Below are positions 43,552-52,904 of a stretch of 64,000 bases of DNA, one piece after another; position 1 is the stretch's first letter; the number at the start of each line of letters is the position of its first letter. The notes under the pieces were generated by a model. That model made no database searches. It saw nothing but the letters and a program-made list of their open reading frames with translations, and had not been told where the DNA came from. The DNA lies in the NCBI GenBank assembly GCA_963793845.1, contig CAWCBG010000002.1, positions 806,001 through 870,000 of the forward strand, given 5' to 3'. The DNA is from CAWCBG01 sp963793845. GTDB taxonomy: Bacteria > Acidobacteriota > Terriglobia > Terriglobales > Acidobacteriaceae. Position numbers and translations under genes: made by a program.

Positions 43552-46219
43552 TTAATCGGGCGAACTCTCCAGCTTCTGGTCGCAAACCCCGTTGGTGGGC
43601 TGAGTCGGCAATGGTGGAGGCACCAGCCAGTGAGGTTCGCTGAAGTCGAAGAAGTCCGTCATGTCTCCGGCGTTGGCGTCGCGTTGCGTGAGTGGTGGCA
43701 CGTTGTAGCGGGTCTCAATCAACTTCAAGATCGCGGTATAGTCCATCGGCACGTGCGAGACGTAGTTCGGCTTCACCCAGGGCGAGACCACCATCAGCGG
43801 TACCCGAAATCCTGTGATGTTAAACAAGCCCTGAATGTGGCCCTGGATGTCGGTGGGCGTGATCGAGTCCGGCGGAGTGACCATCGCGGGACCTACATGA
43901 TCGAACAGTCCACCTCCCTCGTCGTACGTCAGGATGAACACCGAATCCGGCCATGCCTTGCTCGTGAGCAATGCATTCAGCAACGTCTGGACCGTGGCTG
44001 CGCCCTTCTGCACGTTGTTCTCGGGATGTTCGTCGAGTCCGGTGCTGCTGGCCCGTTCGATAAAGACCACTTGCGGCAATTGCTTGTCGGCGTCGGGACT
44101 GGCCAGGATGTTGAAGTACTCGCTGATGCTGCGCACATTGCTTTGGATCTGAGGGTCGTTCCAGTCCGCCCAGTTGTACAGGAACACGCTGTTGTCGAGG
44201 TAGTAGTAACGCCAGGTGATCCCCGCGTTGGTCAATGCCCGGAAGATCGTCGGTTGTTGCCATGCAATGTCCGATTGCGACATCGGCGGATAGCCATGTC
44301 CATACGAAGTGCCGGCAAAAAGGTACATGCGATTGGGAACGGTATTGGCCGGGTTAGGCGAGAACCAACGATCACTGGTGGCAAACTGCGTCGCCAGTTC
44401 GTAGTAGAACGGCAGATCGGTCTGGTCGTAATACCCCAGCGGACGGGTCTGGGTCGGGTCGTAGAGTGCAGTCACGGAGCGCGTCGTCTGCAGGAAGCGG
44501 TCCATAGCGAAGGTTGCGCCGTCCAGATGCAGGAAGTCGTGGTTGGAATCGATATGCATGTCGTAATGCGTCTCGTCCCAGGCCGGCGAGAGATTTTCGA
44601 TGCACTCGGTACGGGCGTGGAAGGGAGCGAACTTCTGCCCTTCCGGATTGGTCAGCGTATAGTCTTGCGGCAAATTGTGCAGGTCGTCCACGTCGCTCAT
44701 CTGAGCGCCCTGAATGTGGTCGATGTTGACCCGGTAATTCGCCAGCACACCAAAGTAGTTATCGAAGGCGCGATTCTCCTGAAGCATGAAAATGATGTGA
44801 TTGAGGTTGCTGAGACCGCCGGTGCTCACCGTTACGGTTGCCGTCGCGGTCTGGGTATTGCTGAATATGTCGGTCGCCGTGGCGGTGTAAGTGGTCGTCT
44901 GCGTTGGATTGACGGTGACCGAGCCACCAGAAACCGGCGTCACCGGACCGATGCCATGATCGATACTGATGGACTGTGCGTTGGTGGTGGTCCAGGTCAG
45001 GGTTGATTGGCCTCCGCTACTGACCACGGTGGGATTCGCCGTCAAGGTCACCGTCATTTGGCCTACGACCGTGATCGCGACTTGCTGAGAAGACGACGTT
45101 CCACCTGCAGGACCAGCGGCGGTCACCTGGTAACTGGTGTTGCTGCTGAGCGTTCCTGAGGGGTAGGTGCCCGAGCACGTATTCCCATTGCAAGTCGCTC
45201 CCGTCAACGTGGTGACTGTATCCGCAGGAAGCGTCGTCAGAGTAAATGTGCTTCCATTGTTCGGCCCGGAGTAGGTCAGAGTGACCGAGCCTCCTGCCTG
45301 GATCGTGGTCTTGTCCGCAGACAGCATGACAGGAACGATGGTCAATGGGGCATTGACGGTCGCAGGCGGACCGGTTGCGCCTGTTGCTGTGCCAACGTAA
45401 GTCGTGGACGCCGGACGGAGCGCCGACCGGATAGTTGGTGGCAGTCAAGGGTAAAGCCGTTTGGTCTTCCCCGAGAATGCTGGGTGTAACGGTGAACGCG
45501 GTCGCATTCGTGGTTGCCCATGAAAAGTCCACGACCTGCCCCGGCGCGGCTATAGTGGGAGCCAGCGTGAAGCTCAGGGTCGGTGGTGTGTTCACAGTAA
45601 TCGCGACTTGCGACGACGAGGACGTTCCTCCTGCCGGCCCGGTAGCGCTGACCTGAAAGGTCGTCGATGCGGTGAGCGCAACCGTTGTATAGGTACCGGT
45701 ACACTTGGTGCCGTCGCAGGTGGCCCCGGTGAGAGTAGTCGTCGTATTACCTGGAAGGGCGATCAGGGTATAGGTGCTTCCGTTGTCGGGACCGCTATAG
45801 GTTAAGGTGACTGACTGTCCAGCGGAAATCGTGGCATTGTTCGCCGCCAGCATTACCGGAACAACGGTGATCACTGCACTCGCCGTCGCTGGAGGAGAGG
45901 TCGCCCCAGTCGCTGTCGCCGCGTAGGTCGTGGTTGACGCCGGAGCGCTGAAGGAATAGCTGGTTGCATTCAAGGGGAGAGCGTTCTGGGTGCCCAAAAT
46001 GCTCGGCGTTACCGTAAATGAGGTGGCGTTTGTCGTGGCCCATGAGAAATTTACGGTTTGACCACCGGCAGCCACCTTGGGCATTACGGAGAAGGTTAGC
46101 GCCGGAGCAGGTTGGCCATTTCCATTGTTTCCAGAGTTATTTGACCCGCCACACGCTGCAAAAAGAAGCAGCAGCAGAACACACGCCAGCAAAGACGAAG
46201 CGCTGCGAAACCGGTACAT
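43552..46219 (-). pseudogene. Ig-repeat lipoprotein phosphoesterase (phospholipase C-like), frameshifted
   Basis: One long gene in two frames. It starts at 46219 with a lipoprotein signal (LLLLLFAACGGSNNSG, Cys being the lipid site) and tandem Ig-like repeats (VNFSWATTNATSFTVTPSIL, then ITVVPVMLAANNATISAGQS; second set VDFSWATTNATAFTVTPSIL). The frame shifts near 45412-45419, and the other frame continues with TIVPVMLSADKTTIQAGGSV, a third Ig set and a phosphoesterase domain: NLNHIIFMLQENRAFDNYFG (metal/active site), RYYYLDN, VFILTYDEGGGLFDHVGP and FRVPLMVVSPWVKPNYVSHV. At the shift the plus strand reads CGGACGGA; removing one CGGA restores ASTTYVGTATGATGPPAT, parallel to the first repeat's STTTYAATATGATSPPAT. 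The restored product has 887 residues. Substrate is probably a phospholipid or phosphate ester. Confidence 0.85.
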
Positions 46220-46429
46220 TGATCACCCGCATTTTTGGCCTATCGGCTATTCGATCTTTCGGAGCGTTGGATTCGTCTCTTCAGAACGGAGTTGTTCGGG
46301 GGCTGGGTTCGTGCTAGAAGAAACGAGGGTTGCGTTTCCGGATTCGTTGGGTCTGGTGCATGTAATGCTGCGGTTGCAGGCAACCTTTGCCGTGAATCTC
46401 TAGAAGGCCGCCACTTTCCGGAGTACACA

Positions 46430-46828
46430 ATGAGTGCTGAAAAGAAGAAAGCCCGCAAGATGGCCGAGCCGGTCATTCCGGATAAGCTTTACTTCCGGAT
46501 CGGCGAAGTCGCCCGGATTTGCCGCCTGCCAGCCTATGTGCTGCGATTCTGGGAGACCGAGTTCCCCCAACTCAAGCCGGTGAAGAGCAACACCGGGCAG
46601 CGCATGTATCGGCAACGCGATGTCGAAAATGTACTGCATATTCGTAAACTTCTTTACGAAGAGGGCTTCACCATCGCCGGCGCCCGCCAGCAGCTCAAGG
46701 CCGAGGCGAAACCCGCCCGGCTGCAGAATGGCTTACCATTTCCCAAACGTCCGCCTTCCGATGACCTGAAAAAAGTGCGCCAGGGCTTGCAGGAGATTCT
46801 GGGCATCCTGTCTCCTAGAAAGAAATAG
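46430..46828 (+). CDS. MerR-family transcriptional regulator
   Basis: A 132-residue regulator. The winged helix-turn-helix is clear: YFRIGEVARICRLPAYVLRF, then WETEFPQLKPVKSNTGQRMY and RQRDVENVLHIRKLLYEEGF, with the family WE-x-x-F-P and R-Y-like positions. The C-terminal part is short and basic (ARQQLKAEAKPARLQNG) with a final helix and no sensor domain. GGAG precedes ATG 46430. The 210-base gap upstream is divergent from the phosphoesterase gene. MerR proteins of this short type are often near IHF/HU genes in other genomes; none is seen here. Confidence 0.88.
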   Translation: MSAEKKKARKMAEPVIPDKLYFRIGEVARICRLPAYVLRFWETEFPQLKPVKSNTGQRMYRQRDVENVLHIRKLLYEEGFTIAGARQQLKAEAKPARLQNGLPFPKRPPSDDLKKVRQGLQEILGILSPRKK

Positions 46829-46899
46829 TCGCGGGACGTTTCCCACGGGCCGTTGCGGCGGCTTGAAAGCACGTACCGCAGCGCTGCTATAGTCGAGCA

Positions 46900-48381
46900 A
46901 TGCTACCCACTACACACAGTGAAAACGCGGGTCATGTCCCGGATCACGTCACTATGCCGGCCACGACAGGTTCCGCCGGCCGGGTGTTGTGGGAGATTGT
47001 CGCCATCGGAACCCTACTGCGCCTGATCGCACTGGGTCACAAGAGCTTTTGGCTCGATGAGATCGCCAGCGTCGTGATCGCCCGCATGCCCGGATTCACT
47101 TTCTGGCAGTGGCTGTGGCGCGACGAAGGCAACATGTCGCTGTACTACGTCCTGCTGCGTCCATGGTTACATCTAGGAACCGGCGAGATGACTGTGCGAT
47201 TACTGTCGGTCATTCCCGGTGTTGTATGCATTCCCCTGGTGTACCTGCTGGGCAAGCGTCTGTTCGGAAGCATAAGTGGAATGTTGGCCGCGCTGTTTTT
47301 CGCGCTGAACACGTGTGCGGTGGTTTATTCGCAAGAAGCACGAGGCTACAGTCTGTTGCTGCTGGGCACGATTGCCTCGACCTATCTGTTGCTTCGACTG
47401 GTTGAAGAGCCGTCATACAAGTTCGCGCTTTGCTACGGGCTGGTTGCGGGCGCAACGCTGTATTGCCATTATTTCGGAACGCTGGTGGTTCTGTCGCACG
47501 CGATATCAATTCCATTCCTTCCACGCGACCGCCGTCCCTGGAAGCAGCTCTTCGTCGCGGCAGTGCCGCTCGGGATCATGGCCGCACCGGTTCTGTGGAT
47601 GATTCACATCCAGGACGCCGCTCACCTGGACTGGGTGGCAAGGCCGTCGCTGCTCGAGCTTTATCACCTCGGCGTTTTTCTGGCGGCCGAGAGTGGTAAG
47701 GGGGGCGGCGCGATTCTGCTGGCGCTCGATCTCGTGCTGGTAGCGCTCTTCTTCGTAGGAATGCGTCGTCCGCCGAACTCTGGTGAGTCGAGCCTCGAGC
47801 GCTGGCATTACTTCCTGGTCGTCTGTTGCGCCTTTGTTCCGCCCGTCGCGGCGCTCGCGCTCTCGATTGTGAAGCCACTGTTCTTCCATCGCTTTCTCAT
47901 CATCTGCCTACCCGCATGGATCCTGATGACGGTTGTCGGAATCGAGCAACTCCGCGAACATCGCCGTCGCATGGCGGTCATTATCGCTGTATGCGTGCTC
48001 TCGCTGGTGAGCACCGCGATCTCCTATACACGGGTGCGCGAAGACTGGCGGGGTGTGGCGAACTATCTCATCAAAGAGGCTGGGCCCCAGGATCGCGTCT
48101 TGTACTACGAGCCGATCGGGTATTTCGCGACCGAGCGATATCGGGACTGGCTGCCCGGCGGCAACGCTTCGCGTCCCGAGGGGGTGATGGTGAATCCGCA
48201 ACGCGGGGATTGGGAAACGAAGATCGCCGGGACTTCTCGCGTCTGGCTGGTTACCTATCCTGCCAAGGTGGACGACCAGACGCTCCGGAATGTCGTTGCC
48301 GCGTTGCAGAACCATTACACCGTGAGTGCTGAAAAACAGTTCCGCGCTGTAACTGTCACCGAATTCAGCCGAACCCGGTGA
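46900..48381 (+). CDS. GT-C fold glycosyltransferase (family 39/PMT-like)
   Basis: A 493-residue polytopic membrane protein of the dolichyl/undecaprenyl-phosphate-sugar transferase type. The first loop holds the acidic catalytic motif in SFWLDEIASVVIARMPGF. A family pattern follows: LYYVLLRPWLHLGTGEMTVR, then LLSVIPGVVCIPLVYLLGKR and NTCAVVYSQEARGYSLLLLG. Ten or more helices follow, then a periplasmic C-terminal region. It would transfer a lipid-linked sugar to a protein or polysaccharide; acceptor unknown. It ends seven bases before the ybaK-like gene, so the two are co-transcribed. Confidence 0.88.
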   Translation: MLPTTHSENAGHVPDHVTMPATTGSAGRVLWEIVAIGTLLRLIALGHKSFWLDEIASVVIARMPGFTFWQWLWRDEGNMSLYYVLLRPWLHLGTGEMTVRLLSVIPGVVCIPLVYLLGKRLFGSISGMLAALFFALNTCAVVYSQEARGYSLLLLGTIASTYLLLRLVEEPSYKFALCYGLVAGATLYCHYFGTLVVLSHAISIPFLPRDRRPWKQLFVAAVPLGIMAAPVLWMIHIQDAAHLDWVARPSLLELYHLGVFLAAESGKGGGAILLALDLVLVALFFVGMRRPPNSGESSLERWHYFLVVCCAFVPPVAALALSIVKPLFFHRFLIICLPAWILMTVVGIEQLREHRRRMAVIIAVCVLSLVSTAISYTRVREDWRGVANYLIKEAGPQDRVLYYEPIGYFATERYRDWLPGGNASRPEGVMVNPQRGDWETKIAGTSRVWLVTYPAKVDDQTLRNVVAALQNHYTVSAEKQFRAVTVTEFSRTR

Positions 48382-48388
48382 GCCGAGA

Positions 48389-48871
48389 ATGAAGACTAAT
48401 GCGGTTCGTCTTCTCGATTCTTTTAGCGTGCCCCACGAGCTGCGCGAGTACGAGGTTGACCCCGACGACCTGGCCGCGGAAACGGTCGCTGCCAAGATCC
48501 GCATGCCGCCGGAACAGGTTTTCAAGACGCTGCTGGCCCGCGGCGACCGCAACGGCCCCTGCTTTGCGGTGATTCCCGGTAATTACGAGCTCGACCTCAG
48601 GGCGCTGGCCAAGTTGTCGGGTGATCGCAAGACCGAACTGGTGCACCTGAACGAGGTGAAGCCGCTCACCGGCTACATCCGCGGGGGCGTAACCGTTCTC
48701 GCCGCAAAGAAGCAATACCCCGTGTATGCTGACGAGACCATCGAGCTCTGGGAGGTGATATCAGTATCGGCCGGGGTGCGCGGAACCCAAATTCTGATCG
48801 CGCCCGCGGACTATCTGCGTGTTACAAATGCGAAGGTAGGCGAGATCGCACGTGAGAAGACGGGCACGTAA
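48389..48871 (+). CDS. ybaK: Cys-tRNA(Pro)/Ala-tRNA editing deacylase, YbaK/EbsC family
   Basis: A 160-residue YbaK-domain protein that removes wrongly attached Cys from tRNA-Pro. Signatures: MKTNAVRLLDSFSVPHELRE at the N-terminus, PPEQVFKTLLARGDRNGPCF with the catalytic-site Lys, VIPGNYELDLRALAKLSGDR, LTGYIRGGVTVLAAKKQYPV (G-G-x-x-P-like loop) and VSAGVRGTQILIAPADYLRV. It follows the glycosyltransferase by seven bases. A tRNA-Pro gene lies 4 kb downstream, probably by chance. Confidence 0.93.
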   Translation: MKTNAVRLLDSFSVPHELREYEVDPDDLAAETVAAKIRMPPEQVFKTLLARGDRNGPCFAVIPGNYELDLRALAKLSGDRKTELVHLNEVKPLTGYIRGGVTVLAAKKQYPVYADETIELWEVISVSAGVRGTQILIAPADYLRVTNAKVGEIAREKTGT

Positions 48872-49086
48872 ATCAAGCGAGTAAGGTTGGCGTCCGACAG
48901 AATGCCAACTCTGAGAAACCGCAGATCCCTCGCGCCTCATGACAACAATGAAGAAAAGGCGGTTCGTCACGGCTGCGGCCGTCTCGGGTTACAGCGTAAG
49001 CAGTTCTAACACGCTGACCTGCCGGTGCGCTGCTCACTCAGCTCATCCTGAGGTATGCTTTTCCGGTCAACTCGTAGGAGAAACGC

Positions 49087-49647
49087 ATGAGCTACCTGCC
49101 TAGGCTTCCTATCCTCACCATTTTTCTGACTGGCACCCTGCTCGCGCAGACGCCGATTACACCGCCCAAAACGCTCGCCCCACCGATGGTGCCCATGTCC
49201 ATCGCTCTGCCTGCGGGTCATGAGCCTTTCTTCCGAGTTCACGCGCAAGGCTTCCAGAATTACACCTGCGCCAAGACTAAGGACGGAGTGGGCTGGACCC
49301 TGACCGGCCCCGATGCTCAGCTCTTTGACGATGACTTCAAGCCGGTGGGTACTCACTATGCAGTGCACGGTTCTGGCCAAGGATCGTCGCCGGCGTGGAG
49401 GCTTTCGGACGGGAGCGAGATCGTGGGCGAGAAAGTAGCGGCCGCCGATGCACCCGACGGCAACGGTGTGCAGTGGCTGCTGTTGAAGGTGGTTCGCAAC
49501 GATAAGCGTGGAATCCTGGCGGACGCGGTAAGCGTCCAGCGGGTGCACACCGTTGGGGGCAAGGCGCCAGAGACTGGCTGCACAGCAACCAGCCTGGGCA
49601 CCCAGACGCGATCGCAATACACCGCCGACTACTATTTCGCGAAGTGA
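49087..49647 (+). CDS. DUF3455-domain secreted protein
   Basis: A 186-residue protein with a signal peptide (RLPILTIFLTGTLLAQ) and the DUF3455 pattern: AHGSGQ-like AVHGSGQGSSPAWRLSDGSE, GFQNYTCAKTKDGVGWTLTG near the start, and VQRVHTVGGKAPETGCTATS, with a YTADYYF ending. The family is secreted and of unknown role. TAGGAG lies upstream of the ATG. Confidence 0.88.
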   Translation: MSYLPRLPILTIFLTGTLLAQTPITPPKTLAPPMVPMSIALPAGHEPFFRVHAQGFQNYTCAKTKDGVGWTLTGPDAQLFDDDFKPVGTHYAVHGSGQGSSPAWRLSDGSEIVGEKVAAADAPDGNGVQWLLLKVVRNDKRGILADAVSVQRVHTVGGKAPETGCTATSLGTQTRSQYTADYYFAK

Positions 49648-49680
49648 GGAAGCCTCTTGCGCAAGTCACGGCGAAGCTGG

Positions 49681-50031
49681 TCAGTGCCGGGTACCGGCAA
49701 TTGCGAGGAACAGAGCCTGGTTCGCCGCCACCACCGCCTTGGCATCTTTGAGCGACTTGTTGCCCAACAGGTTACAACCGCCCGCAGTGGTTCCGGCCTT
49801 GGCGCCATTGATGAAAATACGGCAGACGTCCGCGCTTGGTTTTATCCCCACCGGCATAACGTAGACATACTCTTGCTGCGCCGAACCGTGATACATGGTG
49901 TGATAGCCGAACATGTAGTCAGCGTATTTTTGCTCGGTGATTCCGCCGACTTGGGTAGTGGTGAGCCCGCAGCCGTCGGATGCTGCTGCCGTGGTTAGCA
50001 TCGTGTCGCTCTTCAGGAATTGAAATGTCAT
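49681..50031 (-). CDS. Hypothetical protein
   Basis: A 116-residue protein with no family I recognise. It is Ala/Gly/Thr-rich with a Cys pair (DGCGL, then DVCRI and GGCNL), a central Tyr-rich segment (YADYMFGYHTMYHGSAQQEY) and a helical end (SLKDAKAVVAANQALFLAIA). No signal peptide. GGAG lies 10 bases before ATG 50031. It is divergent from the EthD-like gene and convergent with the DUF3455 gene. Confidence 0.5.
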   Translation of the reverse strand: MTFQFLKSDTMLTTAAASDGCGLTTTQVGGITEQKYADYMFGYHTMYHGSAQQEYVYVMPVGIKPSADVCRIFINGAKAGTTAGGCNLLGNKSLKDAKAVVAANQALFLAIAGTRH

Positions 50032-50193
50032 GATCGCTCATCTCCCGTCACTGCTGGTTCCGCGACCCGGAATTGCGGAGCGGCTATTCGGAATCAGTGT
50101 AGGAATGCCGCCGACTCCCGTCAAGAACGAGCGCGAGCGCGTATTCGGCCGCCGTGCACGGCGCAGACTGCTCCTTTGCAAGGCGATAAAGAA

Positions 50194-50511
50194 ATGACGA
50201 AGTTCATGGTAGTCCTGCATAAGCGAAGCGATTTCAGCCAGAAACAGTTTTGCGAGTACTTGCGGGATGTTCATGGCCCGATGGCGCTGCGCCTTCCGGG
50301 CCTACGCAAGTACATCCAAAACTATCCCGCTTCTGATCCGAAACGGCAGCTACCTCATTGGAGCGCCATCGTTGAGCTTTACTGGGACAACCGCGATGCG
50401 ATGGAAGCGGCGTGGGCCTCTCCGGAAGGCCAGCGTGCTACAGAAGATCTCGACGCGTTTGTCGACTTGACTCTGACTTCGTGGTCGGTAGTCGACGAAG
50501 TACAGCCGTGA
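50194..50511 (+). CDS. EthD-family protein
   Basis: A 105-residue ferredoxin-like protein of the EthD family, first linked to ether degradation and found in polyketide-type enzymes. It matches by FMVVLHKRSDFSQKQFCEYL, then DVHGPMALRLPGLRKYIQNY (the H-G-P-L-like motif), ELYWDNRDAMEAAWASPEGQ and a C-terminal strand. Start at 50194 chosen with AAGG about ten bases upstream; the frame is open further upstream but reads as low-complexity sequence. Reaction unknown. Confidence 0.85.
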   Translation: MTKFMVVLHKRSDFSQKQFCEYLRDVHGPMALRLPGLRKYIQNYPASDPKRQLPHWSAIVELYWDNRDAMEAAWASPEGQRATEDLDAFVDLTLTSWSVVDEVQP

Positions 50512-50618
50512 TGGTTTGATAGCGCGAAGCCTTTGCCGAAAGACGAGCTATGAGGTGCCATCTTCTGGAGCGAAGGAGACGGCACCCCACATCTATCCGC
50601 TGACAGCACAAAGTGGAA

Positions 50619-52445
50619 TTACTGGCAGAGCGCTCCGTTGAGACGGAATGCTGTCGGGTTCTTGTTGGTGCCGGTGTAATTCACGTTGAAGCCGACTCCG
50701 GTCAGCGTGGTTCCCGGCGCGATGGTCGGGTTCCACGCAGCGTTGGTCAGCGTTACGTTGGGCCCAGCCTGCGTGTAGGTCGAGGTCCACGACTGGATCA
50801 TCTTCTGGTTGCCCGACCACGTCCAGGTCAGCGTCCATCCGTTGATGGTTGTGTTGCCGGTGTTCTGGATGGTCACACCGCCAGTGAAGCCGGTGCCCCA
50901 ATCGTTCTGGTCGGTATAGACGATGTGGCATCCGCTGGTGTTAGCCAGGGTCTTGGCGCTTGCGTAGTTGGAGTTTCCGGATTCGCCAAAGCTGTCGGCT
51001 GCCCGCACGATGTAGTAGTAAGTCGTGGAAGCGGCGAGGCCGGTGTTTGAAAAGCTCGTTCCCGTAAGACCCAGCGCGATACGGTTCGCCGCTGACGGCG
51101 TGAAGTTCGCAGTCGTGCTGGAGTACAGGTTGTAGCTGACCGTGCAGTTCGGCGGAGGGTTGACGGCGTTCCAGTTCAGGTTGATTTGGCTGGTGGAGAC
51201 CGCGATGGCTCCTAACCCCGTCGGAGCGGTTGGCGCTGCCTTGCAAGGCGTACCGACCGACTGGACCGACGCCAGCATCTGCTGCTTCAATGCGTTGGCC
51301 GGTGTCGACTGATATTGGCTGTTGAGCAGCGCATAGCTGTCTTCTCCGTTCAGTGCCCAGTAGGTCCAGTCGATCTGCGGATGGCTTTGCAGGAAGCTGA
51401 TCATGCTCTGAAACCACTGCCCCTGCGATCCCGCCACTGAGTTCTGAATGTCGCTGTTGTTATTGGTCGTCCCGAATTCACCCACCCATACCGGCGCGAT
51501 GCCGTTAATGCTGAGGTAGGCCCAGTACTTCGTCCACACCGCCGCCAGGCTGGCATACGTCGTGCTGCCGTTGAACCAGCTCTGCTGATAGAGATTCGGC
51601 CCGTAGTCATGCGCCGAATAGACCAGCCGGTTGGGGACATTCAACACGACCGGATAGGATTGAGCGCCTTCCAGGTTGCCACCCCACCAGTCGCAATCGC
51701 CGTTGTAGCAGTCGTTGCCTTCGACGAAGATCAGCACGTTGGGATTGATCCCGAGCACGGCATTGCCGCCACGCTGCGCGGCCAGCCGCCAGTCGTTCGC
51801 AGGAGTAACACAGCCCCAGCATGAGCCTCCACTATTCGCGTTGTGCGGCTCGTTGCGCAGATCCATACCAATCACGGTGGCGTTGTTGACGTAGCGCTGC
51901 GCGAGGGTTTTCCAGTCGTTGATCCATGCGCTCTCGGGATACATGGTGGTGTACCACAGGCCGTTGCCTTCGGCGCTATTGCCGGCCTCAGAGCGATGAT
52001 TGTCGAGAATCACGTGCAGCCCAAGCTGCCCGGCATAGGCAATGACCTTGTCCATGATCTGCAGCGAGTTTAATCCCTGCAGGTCGGTGTTCATGGGACC
52101 GTTGTTGCCGTAGTAGCTGATGTTCGAGGGAATGATGGGGGTTTCCACCATCTGGTTGGAGAACGGCAGGCGCACGACATTGTAGCCATTGTTCTTGATC
52201 GTGGACAGAATGCTGTGATAGTCCTGCGCCCAGAGGCCATGGACAACTTCGTCAGTAGTTTCGAAGCCGTACCAGTTGATGCCGGCAATGCGGACGGCCT
52301 GTCCGTTGGCGTCGAGAATCTGGCTGCCACTGGTGTGCCAGTAACCTGTCTGCGCGAAGGCGGGAATGGTTGGACTGCCGAGGGCAAACAGCGTGGCTAC
52401 CCAAAGAAACGTCGAGAGAGACCTGCTGACATAGGTTCGCTGCAT
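50619..52445 (-). CDS. Secreted GH5 endoglucanase with Fn3 and CBM2 domains
   Basis: A 608-residue cellulase. After a signal peptide (FLWVATLFALGSPTIPAFAQ) the GH5 catalytic domain reads VRIAGINWYGFET, NNGYNVVRLPFSNQ, HVILDNHRSE, VIGMDLRNEPHN (acid/base Glu), LVYSAHDYGPNL and VWVGEFGT (nucleophile Glu). An Fn3-like linker follows (PTAPTGLGAIAVSTSQINLN), and the C-terminus is a CBM2 cellulose-binding module (DWGTGFTGGVTIQNTGNTTI, then NGWTLTWTW). Start 52445 is favoured by the signal peptide. The enzyme hydrolyses beta-1,4-glucan outside the cell, fitting a soil polymer degrader. Confidence 0.95.
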   Translation of the reverse strand: MQRTYVSRSLSTFLWVATLFALGSPTIPAFAQTGYWHTSGSQILDANGQAVRIAGINWYGFETTDEVVHGLWAQDYHSILSTIKNNGYNVVRLPFSNQMVETPIIPSNISYYGNNGPMNTDLQGLNSLQIMDKVIAYAGQLGLHVILDNHRSEAGNSAEGNGLWYTTMYPESAWINDWKTLAQRYVNNATVIGMDLRNEPHNANSGGSCWGCVTPANDWRLAAQRGGNAVLGINPNVLIFVEGNDCYNGDCDWWGGNLEGAQSYPVVLNVPNRLVYSAHDYGPNLYQQSWFNGSTTYASLAAVWTKYWAYLSINGIAPVWVGEFGTTNNNSDIQNSVAGSQGQWFQSMISFLQSHPQIDWTYWALNGEDSYALLNSQYQSTPANALKQQMLASVQSVGTPCKAAPTAPTGLGAIAVSTSQINLNWNAVNPPPNCTVSYNLYSSTTANFTPSAANRIALGLTGTSFSNTGLAASTTYYYIVRAADSFGESGNSNYASAKTLANTSGCHIVYTDQNDWGTGFTGGVTIQNTGNTTINGWTLTWTWSGNQKMIQSWTSTYTQAGPNVTLTNAAWNPTIAPGTTLTGVGFNVNYTGTNKNPTAFRLNGALCQ

Positions 52446-52827
52446 AGGGCGATCGCCTTTCGAAAATCGGGATTGGAACTGCCGGGACCGGGTGGCTGCC
52501 TGGGCGAGGCAAGTCACGGTTCGCAAGGAACGGATTGCGAGGCAAAGGATGGAGTTTGAACGGGGAGTTCGCGGGTACTACTGCAAGCCGATGGCCAACC
52601 GCTCAGGCGTCGGAAAAGAATGGATGCTAGACGCGGCGCGACGTAATTCGCAGAGTGACAACGCTACGCCCTGCTGCGAAATTATTCCCTATTCAGTGTA
52701 AAAACGCTTCTGTATTGAATCGCTATCAGTAAATCGATAACTGGCGCTGCACACTCGCAAACGGGGTGGTAAACTTGTCGTGCCCCTGAAACCACTTCGG
52801 CCCGCCTGGGCCGGATGTTCGTCTTGT
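52446..52827. other. Spacer upstream of the cellulase gene and tRNA-Pro
   Basis: A 382-bp gap with no gene. It should hold the cellulase promoter (minus) and the tRNA promoter (plus); a CGGCCCGCC-TG-GGCCG dyad lies near 52799-52814. Nothing else is recognised. Confidence 0.5.
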
Positions 52828-52904
52828 CGGGACGTGGCTCAGCCTGGTAGAGCACTCGCTTGGGGTGCGAGGGGTCGGCAGTTCAAATCTGCCCGTCCCG
52901 ACCA
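52828..52904 (+). tRNA. tRNA-Pro (anticodon GGG)
   Basis: A 77-nt cloverleaf including an encoded CCA end. The acceptor stem CGGGACG (52828-52834) pairs with CGTCCCG (52894-52900), then A-CCA. The D arm has GGCTCAGCCTGGTAGAGC, the anticodon arm is CTCGC-TTGGGGT-GCGAG giving anticodon GGG, and the T arm is GGCAG-TTCAAAT-CTGCC. The 3' half is a standard integration site for tyrosine recombinases, and horizontally acquired genes begin just downstream. Confidence 0.96.
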
